A stretch of DNA of 64,000 nucleotides from Carposina sasakii. Taxonomy: Eukaryota > Arthropoda > Insecta > Lepidoptera > Carposinidae. The first letter of the stretch is position 1; each line of letters starts with the position of its first letter. Location: the NCBI GenBank assembly GCA_014607495.2, contig CP053161.1, positions 3,543,115 through 3,607,114 on the forward strand, written 5' to 3'. Under the pieces are notes generated by a model that made no database searches, was not told where the DNA came from, and was given only the letters and a program-made list of their open reading frames with translations. The position numbers and the translations under genes were made by a program. Shown here piece after piece: positions 52,826 to 64,000 of the stretch.

Positions 52826-55633
52826 CTGTTGGCAAAGAGAACAAAATCGTTACAATCTATTACAGGCCAATCTTGGAAGCAGGATAAAGATGGGACATAA
52901 TCCTGGAAATATAAGTAGATCGTAAGTAGCCAAACACATATAACTGCTCTGCTGGACAGAGTGTAATATACAAACTAGGGAAAATAAACATATTCCTTTA
53001 ATTAAGTAACCTATACAAGGTGGTATTAAAATTCATCCATTTATATGATAGACAAAGAAGGAAAAGCTTTACAGAACTGAGAACATACCAGTTCAATTTA
53101 TTGATAACACCATTCTCAAGAATAACGGTAAATATGTACATACTTAAAACAGATCAGCACAAAATAAACCTATCGACATGCAAGTAAACAGTGGACCCAC
53201 CAAAGCTGTCAGTACAGGCAATTGGCCGAGCCAGTGGGGGGCCCCGTCCCCCGGAGCCCCGCTGTGCACAAATAACGAACAGAACTGCATTAGGCTTGTA
53301 TCTATATCCGGATAATTGAAACAAGGTTATACCCCACTTTATTTGGGAGAAAATATGTTTACAAGTGGACTCTTCCTATTTAACGAGGTGGGGCATCTCC
53401 GTTATCCATCTTTAACGTGTGCGATCATGGGGGCAAATACTTAACCTACTATGAATTTGAAAACCTTATGGTTCCATCAAGGATAGATCAGGGTTCTTTA
53501 CGGACAGATGAGGAGTCAAAATTACACACTTACCAGATCTTGATTGTGAAAGCCACGTGTTTAACATAGTCTTATGCCTACTTCACATACTAAGGAATAG
53601 ACCTACCTCTACATGTAATGTCAAATATTAAGTTCTTCAGGAAGCCTGGTTAAGAAACAATGATCCGAGGGCCAGCGGAGGTGTAGGGCCCAGTGGTGGG
53701 CGAACTCTCGATGGAAGAAACAATGACTTTTGAAAGGCAAAACTAGGTAATTAAATAAGTTTCCTCTGAAGGCCACCGCCAGCGTTGAGGGTGCGTGAGC
53801 TCTACTAACTGTACTTTTTCTTTTTATGTATGTACAAAGACAATCTAGAGTTACTCTTAAGAAACTCATGTTAACCTGGTTAGTTTTCTTGTAAAAGAAC
53901 GTACCTACAAAATAGAAGTGATCTAATCAAATGAAGCTACAAAAATGGGGCCAAAACTTGGAAGAGCTTTGATGAAACTAAGAACATTTAAGGTTTCAGG
54001 CACACCCTGAAGATATTAACAGACTCTGTAGCTAACTACTGGTGGCCAAGGCCATCACAATCCTTCTGGCTACGGTGTTAGTAAAAAATTTAGACAAATT
54101 TTACTCTTAATAATTCCGGTGCAATATTGCATATAGAAAGATACAATTAACATAATAGCTGAGCCACAAAAATGTTTGTTTCCTCAAAGGCCCTACTAAA
54201 CTAACAACCAAACCAAAGTAGCTATGTTGATGAATAACCAAATAGTGTGATCGATCTGACTTGGATGAGGTTGCCAATTAGATAGATTAGTATTCCTCAC
54301 ACTTATCTGGTGAAGGTTAACATAGGTCAATGTGAGATACCACTAGCTGCTGTCAGCCTTTTGGCCTGTCATGGGCCTCACAAATATCATACACGGGCAG
54401 TAATTTGACGACATCTGTTATATATAATACTTAAAGTTGGAAACAAGAGGACAGTGTGCATGAGGTCCCACACAGCCGCTGGGCTGCGATCGTGAAGCAC
54501 GTGCTCACTTTTACGGCATACATCCCCATATGATTAAGTACGAAAAGAACAGTAGAGCTTCGTGTACGGAAGAACGTATACAACTATAACACAATTTTTT
54601 TTTCATTGAACATGAGATGAGCACAGGCCGGACGAATACATTGATTGATTCCTATAAAATTCTCCCCCTTGAGTAAACCGAATATAAAGTGTTACGTGTG
54701 GTATGTTACAAGTTCTCGCTGGTTCAAGCTTTGCAGCCTGCAAGACTAGAAGAAGAATAAAGATTAGAAAAATTACCAAATGTAAGACGTTTTATCATTG
54801 TTGTACTATGGTACAGCTTTATAATGTTAACCTTTATTTTACCTACATGTGTCGGATTTGGCTTAGAAACTAGGAAAGCTGCACGTAACTGCCCCGCGTG
54901 AGCTCAAATTGTGCTGGTTATTATACTTTTACGTTAAAATAGGTATTCCTGTAAAAGTTATAAGTTGCCATATACATATGTATGTATATGGCAGCAGCCT
55001 CTAGTTTTAAAACATTAAAATTTTAACAGAGTAAAGCAAAATTAACGTATTGCTATTCAATTCTATCAATTAAAAATAATAAGTATATCTATCTCGCAAT
55101 CTTCCCGTTTCTCAATTAAAAATGTTAAATAAAAATTCTCAACAAGAGTAAGTGCTCGATTAAAATAAGGGGAATAACCGTATTTTACAAAGGCCTGTAA
55201 ATAAAAGAGATCAAACCGTAACATGGTATTAAACTCATCCAATCATTGTCACGTGCAGGGTTGCCACGTGCCAGTTTTAACTGCCCTCCTAGATAAGACG
55301 CTGCTGCTGCTACCACTATCGAGCCTCCTACAACCACTGCGCAGTATAGGTCTCCTCTTCAGTATACCACTCGTCCTGTGCCAGCATAATACCTACTGAA
55401 GAGCCGTTTCTAGGCATGGATAAAATACGCTGGCCAGTGCGTCTTGTTGAGGACAAAACGCATAGCAAATAAATGCTAGGTGATTTTTTTTTCGGTTTAA
55501 TACTAAAGGAACAACAGATTGTCATGCATCAATCATAAACTACGCTAGTGTACTGTTTTGACTAATAGGATGCCACTTCGTTTCACTTCTAATCTAACCA
55601 CACGAAAAGTGTCACCATGCCTTGCAATGTACA

Positions 55634-56464
55634 TGTCGTGGCCATATCGTAGAATTGATCATTTCATGAAATGGTCGAGCATTTCATGAAATTCGCATTT
55701 CATGAAAAGTTCAACTGTCTATTGGACATCATGATATGGTTTGGGCAGATCGATGATAAAAATCGTTTCTCGATATGGGCAACTAAACGCCCGATCATTT
55801 CATGAAGTGGTCAAGATTATTGATCATATCGTAAAATAGTTACATGAATCACCGGTAGAGGCGCTGCGCGCGTTTTATTTATGTGTGAAGATGGCGGATT
55901 TTTCTTTTTAGGTTATAAAACAAATTAAAGAGAGTAGGGTGACTATGCAGAAGAAGTTCACGGATAGTGTGTTATATTGTATAATGTATATTAGACTTAA
56001 TGGTGGTTTATAATAATATTGTTAAACAAAAACCTTAGATTACGATAGGTTAGGTTAGGTTAGACTATGACAAATGACGCACGAGCCGAGCGAGCGGAGC
56101 GAGCGTGCCCAGGCAGCGTCCGGCGACGTGCCAGATGCGAATCGCTTTTGTAAAGTCTTTTATGTTTTAAATATTATATTGTGAAAATATCACATAAATA
56201 ATAGCAAAAAAAATCATACCATCATACCTTATGGTATACTTATATATGGTGTACGGTATATATTATTTATATAAGCTCTTACCACATTCGGATTTTATGG
56301 ACACCCTGTTAATACGATTTGGCCAAACGTGGATGACAAAATCGTGAAATGTAGACGATTTAACGATCTGGTCAAATTGAATTGGCCACTTCATGAAATG
56401 CGACCACTTCATGAAATGCTCGACCATTTCATGAAATGATCAATTTTACAATATGGCCACGACA
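55634..56464. mobile_element. 831-bp non-autonomous DNA transposon with repeat-bearing terminal inverted repeats
   Basis: The first and last 57 bp are complementary except for two bases, starting TGTCGTGGCCATAT. Seven copies of the palindrome ATTTCATGAAAT (some with one or two mismatches) lie in the two ends. TACA flanks both sides (55630-55633, 56465-56468). No transposase frame. Confidence 0.93.
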
Positions 56465-57404
56465 TACACATGTTGAATCATACATTTATATTCATAAAAT
56501 TCCGTTGGATTTCGACGACGGGGCAATGCTAGTCCACATAAATGCACAATACACACTTTAGCAATTATCAAGATATGCATTTAAATGCAGGCGGCCATTA
56601 GCCAAATCGCATTCGCGACATAAACGTAGTTTTTGCGTGACGCTTATGGGCCGTTATTTGTTCATAACATCAATACCGAGCTTACCATTAAAGTCACATA
56701 ATGGCTCAAGCTTTTAGGTGCAGTTCAGATTGAAATACACTAAGTTTGAAACATGTTGTTGTAGTTTCTGCTACAGTTTTAGTTCTGACAAACCCATCAG
56801 TTTTAGTGCTATATAAATGTCATAATTTAATTTACAAGATAAGGGTATGTATATTCAAGTTAGGTATATTCCAGAAAGTTTACCTCCTTCGTGAAAATGT
56901 GGTCCATACGGGGAACAACCACACTACATTACATACATATTGAAAAGGGAAGAAATGCAAGACACTGGCATAGATTATTTACACAACCAAACCATTGTCT
57001 TAATTCCTATAATTCAACTATTACGGGAAACCTTTCATCTAGAGAACCGAGTAACCTCTATGATGGCAGCCCTACATTTTCAATTAGCCACCTCCGGACG
57101 GAGGACACGGCACGACGCGCCGAATCAATCCCGTGCGGAAAAAACAAAGGTTCTTTCCATGAAGAAGGGCAACGAAGAGGTGGAATAACCCTGGTTAGAG
57201 AAGAATAGCGTGGCTGATGCTAATGAAGCGGTGAGAGCTCATTTCATAACTGTAATATTAGATTAAAGTTCTGCATTTGTGTAAGAACTGCCCTCAAATT
57301 CATCTCCAGCATCCTGGTTAACAGGAAAATAATGCTGTGTAGTATTAATTAAGTTAGCCTTTGTAACAATTGCGACAGTTAACACTAAATAATTTTCTTA
57401 TCTT

Positions 57405-57620
57405 ATAGCTTAATGGTTTAAACGTGCACCTTCCATTCGGACGACGCAGCGTAGGTTCGATCACAATCATGGGTAAGAACCCTCGATTTTAAAATTGACA
57501 CTACCCAAAGAAGGAGGCACGAGCAGGCTATCCGGCCGTAAAACAAATGCCAAATCTTTTGAACCATGATTTCTGAAGGAAACCATAATACGCCGATCCC
57601 ATATTATAATGGGAGTGCAA
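57405..57620 (+). mobile_element. tRNA-derived SINE family B, diverged copy
   Basis: TAGCTTAATGG (A box), AGGTTCGATCACA (B box), GGCTATCCGGCCGTAAAAC and CGCCGATCCCATATTATAAT parallel 10739-10993. Confidence 0.75.
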
Positions 57621-58760
57621 CATTATTAAGAGACGTGCACCCTATCTGTAGTCTGGTCTTCACGTGTATGTACTAGCTGGATGCTGTATGTTGACCGTTG
57701 TATCTGTATGCTACATTGGTTATCGAATCTCCTATATATTCTTTCTCTACGGTACCTGCACTGTAAGAACATGCTTCACAATTGGCTGAACGGACTATTT
57801 GATAAATATAAATGGATTTAAAATGAAATGGCGAAGCTGTTTGTACATCGCACTGTTTGCTTTCGAATTTCATTATGATCTGTGGAGTAGATTAAATATA
57901 AAAATGGAATAAGTTGGAGCGACAAAAAACCGACATCACTGGTCAGTATATGGTAAAACATATGTACAAAGGTATTATTACTTAATGCTTTTCCAAATAA
58001 TCAGGATTAGTGAAATATCCTTAAAGTAATATTAGAAAATAATTCTCTTTTCTCAATACAGGACTTCCGGAAAATCCATTTTCCTTTTGATTGCTCAGCC
58101 GTGTCGCTAGCAATTCTTCCCGTTGTCACTAACATCTTTCTCCCTCACACTTGCGCAACTGCGATTTCACCTCTCTCTCGTCGCATTGTTTCGTGACCAA
58201 TGAAATGTAAACAGTTTTAAAGATAAGTTGTGAACTTATTTTGCGAGGATCCGTTTGTCGATTCTTGATGAGAAGAATCTTATTGAAAAGCTGTAGTAGC
58301 GCAAAATAAACTTTTGATAGGTCGGTCATGGTTTAACATTTTGTGTAAAAAGGGCGCGCATTGTGATAGATAACCCTTGCTGTGGTCCACTGCTGAACAG
58401 GCTTCCACCAATCCTCCACTGCGATTGTTTTGAAGCAGCCGCGACCTATAAAATCATAAGGTTTAGGGATTGGATCATGATTGCATCCTTGCTGCATCAT
58501 TTGCTGTCCTATGTTTTCCATAGGCAGGTGAGCATGACTTGGGCTTTAAAAGAACTAAGTCAGGAATCCCTATACCCAGATTATTGTATTCAGCTTAACT
58601 TGTCACATTCGTAACGAATTTGACGTAATCCAAAAAAAAAAAGTACACGCTTTGAAGTCTGTGTGATGTGTAGATGTGCTAAACGTGGCCATAGGACCTC
58701 CCTCACACCGGCTGCCCCACTCTTAGTATGTACCTATAATGTAGATGTATGTAAACAAAC

Positions 58761-58856
58761 CTGCAGCAAAGCCGTGTGCACCTTGCACGAGCAGACGGCG
58801 CCGTTCTTGCGCGCGCACGGCGTGCCCAGCCACGCGCACGCGCCGCCGCGCTGCAT
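58761..58856 (-). CDS. Candidate alternative 5' coding exon (possibly liprin-alpha)
   Basis: A GC-rich island in AT-rich DNA. One minus-strand frame has almost only G/C in third positions, opens with ATG and gives MQRGGACAWLGTPCARKNGA and VCSCKVHTALLQ before a CTGCAG|GTTTGT donor in phase 0, the phase the 52.8 kb liprin exon needs. I do not recognise the peptide. It could equally be an unrelated exon or a non-coding CpG-rich segment. Confidence 0.35.
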
Positions 58857-59574
58857 CGCGCGCCACCATGCCTTTGGCCGCGCGCGACCAGCTACGCTTC
58901 AGGGGGCGATGCCATTGTTTCCGAATCGAATGCTGATTCAGTATCCTGGTTATCGACAGTCTACTGTCGTACGTTTAACGCATCACTGACGGTGTTATCT
59001 CAAAAGGTTGGTTTGTCATGTAGCTTTTAAAAACTTTCTATTACAATTGTGTATTTACTTTCGAAGATAGGTCGTATCCTGGTTTACAGGTTACTAACTT
59101 CTATAATTTCACAATATATGTTTATTTCCATAAAAGCAATGCTTCAGTTTATTATACGTATCGTATTTCAAACATACCAGCCTGAGTCCTAACCCTTCAC
59201 ACGCAACTTATCTTGACATTAAAAATAAACCCTTATTGTCACATCAAATGTAGCACCAGAATAATCATTCAACCGGCACTCGGAGGCTGAATTGGAATTG
59301 AGCATGAAACATCTATATTTCATGCCAATCGAGCCTTGAAATAGGCAGTAGGATAAAGGGAGCAAAGACCTACACAAACTCTCGCAATACAAAGTACAGA
59401 AGCTTTAAGCCTCCCTTCGCCTAGCTTTACCAAACGGATCGGAAAATGGATGGTATTTGTTAGGATTCCCAATAATACACAGCTATAAAGTTGTGTCCTA
59501 AGGTCTTGTACGAATTCTTACAATACAAGCACTTTCGCTTCCACTCTAGCGAAGATACTCAGAAGGGTGCGAAC

Positions 59575-59765
59575 TACACACACCTTGGAAGAAGCAATTT
59601 CAAGCACAAGAGAAGCAGTTCTTACAAATCTCTCGGACGACTCTTACTAGGTGCAACAGCTCTCAGTATGACGGCGTACGTAGATGTTAATTTCAAGCAT
59701 TACACTGCAGCAGTTCATTCAAATCTCTCGGACAACACCTAGCGAGAGCTTTCAGTAGGACGACG
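59575..59765 (+). repeat. Diverged direct repeat, about 95-bp unit, two copies
   Basis: AATTTCAAGCA...GAAGCAGTTCTTACAAATCT and AATTTCAAGCA...GCAGCAGTTCATTCAAATCT, both followed by CTCGGAC and a GACG..GTA motif. Confidence 0.6.
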
Positions 59766-60083
59766 TAAATAGACGATTTAGTTCTAAACGAGGCGCGTCA
59801 CGTCCGCGCGCCCGTCCATGCCTTATCCCGTTACCAATAATTCCTTAACTCGGAGTTTTCACACACAAGCGAATATTAAAGCGATTGGTTTATTGCTTTG
59901 GTAGTTGAAATTCGTGAATTCTTTGCCGCTTGCACTATATCTTGGTAAATAGATGGCTGTCAAGACCATATTACTACCACTGGAATAGTCCACTGGAATG
60001 ATAGCATTCACTTCATCAAAGTCATATGTGATACCTAAATACCTACCTAAAGTGAATTTTAAGCAATTCCTGTGCCGATGCGG

Positions 60084-60290
60084 GGCTTCACTAGAATACA
60101 TCAGCTGCATCTCCTTCCGTGCATGTCGTAAGAGTCGAGTGAGGAACTCGTATATTCTCTCAGGTAATGTGCTTGCAACTTGTCGCTGATCATTTACATT
60201 TATCCCAGCTATGCTAAACGCTGGGGGATCTCTTTTATGATCTTACAGTTTTGGCTACCCCCGTTTCGGTAACACAGCCGTATGCACCTA
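60084..60290 (+). repeat. Unclassified dispersed repeat copy
   Basis: CGGGGCTTCACTAGAATACA to CCCGTTTCGGTAACACAGCC, the most complete plus-strand copy of this family in the window. Confidence 0.68.
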
Positions 60291-60430
60291 AAGTAAGTAT
60301 ATATAGTAGTGCTGAACTTTTTATTTATTTGGTGTTAGGAAGACCAATAGCTACTACTTTTACATTAACTAATGGTATATTTTGGACTAAAGTGACCAAA
60401 GTGACAGACAATAGTCTCGAAATGTAGCAG

Positions 60431-60676
60431 TTGTTGAAGTGGCAGTGGGCAGCCACATGTCGTAGAACCGATGGACGGTGGAGTAAACGGGTTCTCGAAT
60501 GGAGACCGCGCCCCGGCATGCGTAGCGTTGGACGCCCTCCGGCCAGATGGACCGATGACTTAAAGAGGACGGCTGGTAGTGACTGGATAGCAAAAACGGG
60601 AGATCGAGCCATGTGGCGTACACTGGGGGAGGCCTACGTCCAGCAGTGGACTGCAAAAGGCTGACGACGACGACGA
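60431..60676 (+). mobile_element. LINE ORF2 C-terminus and 3' tail
   Basis: Encodes TDGRWSKRVLEWRPRPGMRS, GRPPARWTDDLKRTAGSDW and [16 protein letters not shown] stop, the end of a moth non-LTR reverse transcriptase (RTE-like). The tail GGCCTACGTCCAGCAGTGGA is the one borne by the short elements at 6813 and elsewhere, ending in (GAC)n. Confidence 0.9.
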
Positions 60677-62162
60677 TATCTTGGACAGTTTATTTTAGAC
60701 ATAAGTCTAAAGCGGTAAGTATTGTGAAGTTTTGTTTACGCAACCGAACCCATCTAGAGATACTATCACTAGAACTATTGCATCGTCAGCCAGGCATCTA
60801 AACCAAACCATTCCGTCCCAGTACCCCTTCATGAAAATTGATTCAGTCACAGTTTCAGTACAAAAGGTCGCGGTCAGTTTGCGGCGGCAGTTAGTTGCAC
60901 CCAACAAACAAACAGCAGTGTCAACAAACGTTAAAAATGTAGATGACGGAGATGTGGAGCGTGCAAAAACCGCAGCGGGTTTTGAATATTTTTACAAAAT
61001 CCTTTTTTAGTCGTTTCGTATAATTTAATTACTATCTAGGCTCTGTATTCTGCGCTTGACAAAAATATGTATAGTGTAAAATATTCGTATTAGTCGAGTT
61101 TCGCATTGGAACTGGCTTTCTTTATTGCATTGAGCTATTCTATCCCGGGATGAAATTAGGACGTTACATAATTTGTACATAAATATTTAAAAACTTTACT
61201 CTCTTCATTTTTAATATTGAGCTTGATAGAATTAATGAGTGAAAACTCGACAACATAATGTAATCTGATTTCCTCGTAACAATTAATTAGTAGGTATCTA
61301 AAATTATCTGGTACCATAAAATTAAATTAGTCATCTTTCGAATTCTAGGTAGTTGCGAATCTGAGCTAGATGTAAAAGGCTGTATATGTAGTGCAAAAGG
61401 GCCCAAGCGCTCTTCGCAGGTAATTGGGTGGGCCTTAACCGCGTTTATGTCACTCGACTGTATGTAAAAAGGAGTCCTACTAATAGTATAAAGAAATGTG
61501 AAATATTGTGAAAATTTCAGTTTACTCTTTCACACAAAAACTAGCAAACGGATATTGATGAAACTTGGCGGCAGTTATATTTATAGCTTTACACATAAGA
61601 GTAACGCAATAAACTACATCTATAGGCTATATGGTTTTACGTACACCACCGGCAACATAAGTATGTTCACTCACTTATCACTTTGACTGACACTACGTTT
61701 AACAAAAGCCTCAACATTACATCCAAACTTCCAACTTTCGCCAACTAAATATAGGCTAGACAAAATATGAAACGTGTTAGCTGGATGTGAGTGAGCCGAC
61801 GCAGACAAATCTGGGATGTCTGCTGTATTCAGACGGTCTGACAAGTCTGCAGCGCAGTCTGAAGGTTTTAACTTGTGCACGAATGTTACATCACATGTTA
61901 CAATGAATGTTACAACCTTGTTGCAGGAAATAATTATGTGTAAATATGCAAAGGTTTTACTACGAACGAGTGAAAGCTCATATTCGTTGAAAGTCACCAA
62001 CTGATTATAACCTGATTTAAAAATTATAAAGTCAGTTTAAGAAATCCAATCGAGAATACTATAATAAGAAATAATGATTGATGACAATGTAAATATAATT
62101 ATTGAAATTTAAATTATATTAAAATTAGATTTTACATCAGCAGCGCATTCTGATTCCGACAA

Positions 62163-62369
62163 TCTATCTTCCTATCGATGTTTGTGCACGCTAATCTCAG
62201 AAACGGCTGAACCGATTTCGATGCAGTTTTCATGAATATGTTGTGACAGGTCCCACTTAACATATATGCTACTTTCTTATCCCGGGAAAATGTTTATTAT
62301 CCCGGATAATATCGACAACTTTATACTTTCTGCAGTCCACGCGGACTGAGTCGCGGGCGTCCACTAGTA
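62163..62369 (-). repeat. Dispersed repeat (ACTAGTGGACGCCCGCGAC), inverted copy
   Basis: CGATGTTTGTGCACGCTAAT to CGCGGGCGTCCACTAGT, the complement of 2859-3055. Confidence 0.8.
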
Positions 62370-62603
62370 GGTAATAATAAGTGTGTGGCAGAGATAACAT
62401 GCAATAAAGTCAAAGTTCCAAACTGGCAGCCGCCCACGACTTCGTTCGCGTGTACTTAGAATGCCTGTTCCCGTGGGGATACTGGGGTATCCTTTCGCAG
62501 TTCTCCCACACACTCCCGAAGGAACAAATTTCAGCTACCTGTCTACCTACCCACAGTAAATTAGATGTGTTGTTGTCAGTCAGTAACGGTAGAGTTGTAT
62601 ATA

Positions 62604-62869
62604 TACAGGGTGTAACAGAAAGGGTATGTTAAGCGAAAAGCTATGTAAATAGCCCACTACAGAGAACCTATTTCCAAAGATTGAGACTCGAAATCACATT
62701 TTTACGTTTCAAGATTGTATGAAAATTCCTGAGATATTTAAAAATTCTCCATACTATCGGGAAAAATAAACATGTTATTTCGGGTCTGAAATTTTGTGGA
62801 TGGGTTCTCTACAGTGGGCTATTTACACATAGCTTTTGGCTTAACATACCCTTTTTGTTACACCCTGTA
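62604..62869. mobile_element. Palindromic MITE (TACAGGGTGTAACA), copy 3
   Basis: 266 bp with the same terminal and internal complementarity as 8102-8364 and 25397-25660. Confidence 0.9.
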
Positions 62870-63134
62870 TATATCTACCTATATGGTTATGCATGACTAG
62901 ATAATATGTTCGTCCATACGAGTATTACGCCGATCGACCGGCCGATAGCTTTTACACGTAACCCGATACCGCTTGTTAGTGCACCTACTTACGTACCCCC
63001 GACCGATAGGGTAGCAAGTTCGCAAAGCCACTCAATTAGACTCGTATGTACTTAGCAAAGAAACTGCTGCAACAACTAGAGTATCTAGCCATTATTGACA
63101 GTTTACGGCCGACTGGTCTAGTAGGTACGAGTAG

Positions 63135-63230
63135 TGACCCTGCCTGCGACGCCATAGGTCCTGGGTTCGAATCCCGGTAGGCGCAAACATTGATAGAATA
63201 GAATTGAATAGAATAGTTTTTTTATTTGAA
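63135..63230 (+). mobile_element. tRNA-derived SINE, family C, second copy
   Basis: CATAGGTCCTGGGTTCGAAT and CCCGGTAGGCGCAAAC match 50400-50482; followed by a TAGAATAGAATTGAATAG tract. Confidence 0.72.
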
Positions 63231-63509
63231 AATTACACATACACGGACAGAAGTAACATAGAAAAGGACAATAGAAATAGGGTAGAAATACAGAATTAAA
63301 GAAGTAAGTAGACAGGTAGAAGTAACATGAAACGAAGAACAGTAAGTAGAACTGTGTGCCCTATTTGGAGCCCGTCAGTCCCGTGTACGTGCAACCGCCA
63401 AACGGGTCCCTTTTCAGCTGGATGCTGCTAAGACAAGATAGGCATGCCTAATGTTTTCAAAAGGGACCAATTAGGAGCTGACGTTAGGAAGGTACCTATA
63501 GTGAACAGA

Positions 63510-64000
63510 TTATAATATATAAATATATGTAACTCCTGAATGAATCCTGAACTCTGTCACGATCATAGCGTGGCGGCCCAAGTCGGGAGTGTGCTTCATG
63601 GAGATTTTTCTGTGCAGGGTATCAGTACAGACAACATCAATCAAGGTCAGGGTGTCATCATCATAGCGATGGGTCGGCTCTGTAACAATTTGCTTAAGAC
63701 CAAAAGAATTTAAGAACTGTTCCAGAAGTGGCCTCTTGTTATTTTTGGAGTCCAAAAGGTCTATATTTAGATCCCCAACCAGGATCAAGTGGTCGCACCT
63801 AGCAAAGGAGGCTATGGAGTCTGTGATAGCATCCATATATGTAGCTACATTCTGCCATGGAGCCCGATAAGCAGTACCAATGACAACACACCTTCCAAGT
63901 ACATTCAGGCGCAGCCACATTTGCTCAACAGAAGGGACAAGAGGGTGAGGTAACACACGAGCATTCATACTCCTGCGTATGTAAAAACCGATACCGCCAC
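63510..64000 (-). mobile_element. Non-LTR retrotransposon ORF2 endonuclease fragment (cut by right edge)
   Basis: The open frame enters from the right edge with GGIGFYIRRSMNARVLPHP and continues 152 codons from an internal Met. LILVGDLNIDLL is the GDFN-type catalytic motif of apurinic-like LINE endonucleases. The usual SDH near the C-terminus reads GRH (PDLGRHAMIV). The frame stops before any reverse transcriptase, so this is a 3'-truncated or rearranged copy. Confidence 0.88.

Larger units (their letters stand above)
52826..63509. other. Upstream intron/intergenic region without confident genes
   Basis: No further liprin N-terminal exon was recognised. It contains the 831-bp transposon (55634), a SINE B relative (57405), the GC-rich candidate exon (58761), LINE remains (60431) and MITEs. 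Confidence 0.55.

Noticed and set aside
54969..54996. 28-bp near-palindrome TGCCATATACATATG...ATATGGCA
   Set aside because: AT-rich short palindrome expected by chance in this composition; no second copy noticed.
56891..57208. Plus-strand frames of 105 and 82 residues
   Set aside because: No domain, no splice context, composition like surrounding DNA.
59491..59742. 83-residue plus-strand frame
   Set aside because: Falls on a diverged direct repeat; no similarity recognised.

Overview
The window is animal nuclear DNA, almost certainly from a moth or butterfly. It is AT-rich and dense with short interspersed elements, Tc1/mariner-like and hAT-like miniature transposons and fragments of non-LTR retrotransposons. 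It holds three conserved eukaryotic protein-coding genes with GT-AG introns. Exon edges were read from splice sites and checked by codon phase from exon to exon.

Layout. (1) 139-13289, minus strand: seven 5' exons of a GRAMD1/Aster-type gene (an ER-plasma-membrane contact-site sterol transporter). The gene runs off the left edge. Its GRAM domain lies in the exons at 2669-2816, 2064-2221 and 139-291. (2) 15623-19189, plus strand: complete two-exon BMS1, the GTPase of 40S ribosome assembly, head to head with the GRAMD1 gene. The 2.3 kb between them contains a large foldback repeat. (3) 26089-52825, minus strand: most of liprin-alpha (Syd-2/PPFIA, the presynaptic active-zone and LAR-binding scaffold) in about 24 exons. 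These cover the coiled-coil half, the conserved GIKSS(L/I)GR linker segment and all three SAM domains, to a stop codon at 26089-26091. The N-terminal exons were not found; 58761-58856 is a phase-compatible but unproven candidate 5' exon. BMS1 and liprin-alpha converge tail to tail across a 6.9 kb gene-poor interval. (4) 52.8-64 kb: intron or intergenic DNA with transposon debris, ending in a LINE endonuclease fragment cut by the right edge.

The most unusual signal is in liprin-alpha. At five separate exons, the 3' end of the exon (in four cases with its 5' splice site) has been copied into the intron immediately downstream. This forms tandem arrays with units of 97, about 40, 76 and 92 bp, plus a short imperfect duplication. 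Near the largest array (34.5-36.6 kb) a conserved liprin exon exists in two damaged copies, one split by a repeat unit and one out of phase, so the sequence as given has no intact reading path there. Either the assembly is scrambled or the locus is really rearranged. A 557-bp repeat beside it is a near-identical inverted copy of one 29 kb away in the GRAMD1 gene.

Other points of note are an 831-bp non-autonomous transposon whose long terminal inverted repeats are built from copies of the palindrome ATTTCATGAAAT, two cases where a SINE-like element shares its 3' tail with a LINE fragment in the same window, and hAT-type MITEs with perfect 8-bp target duplications.
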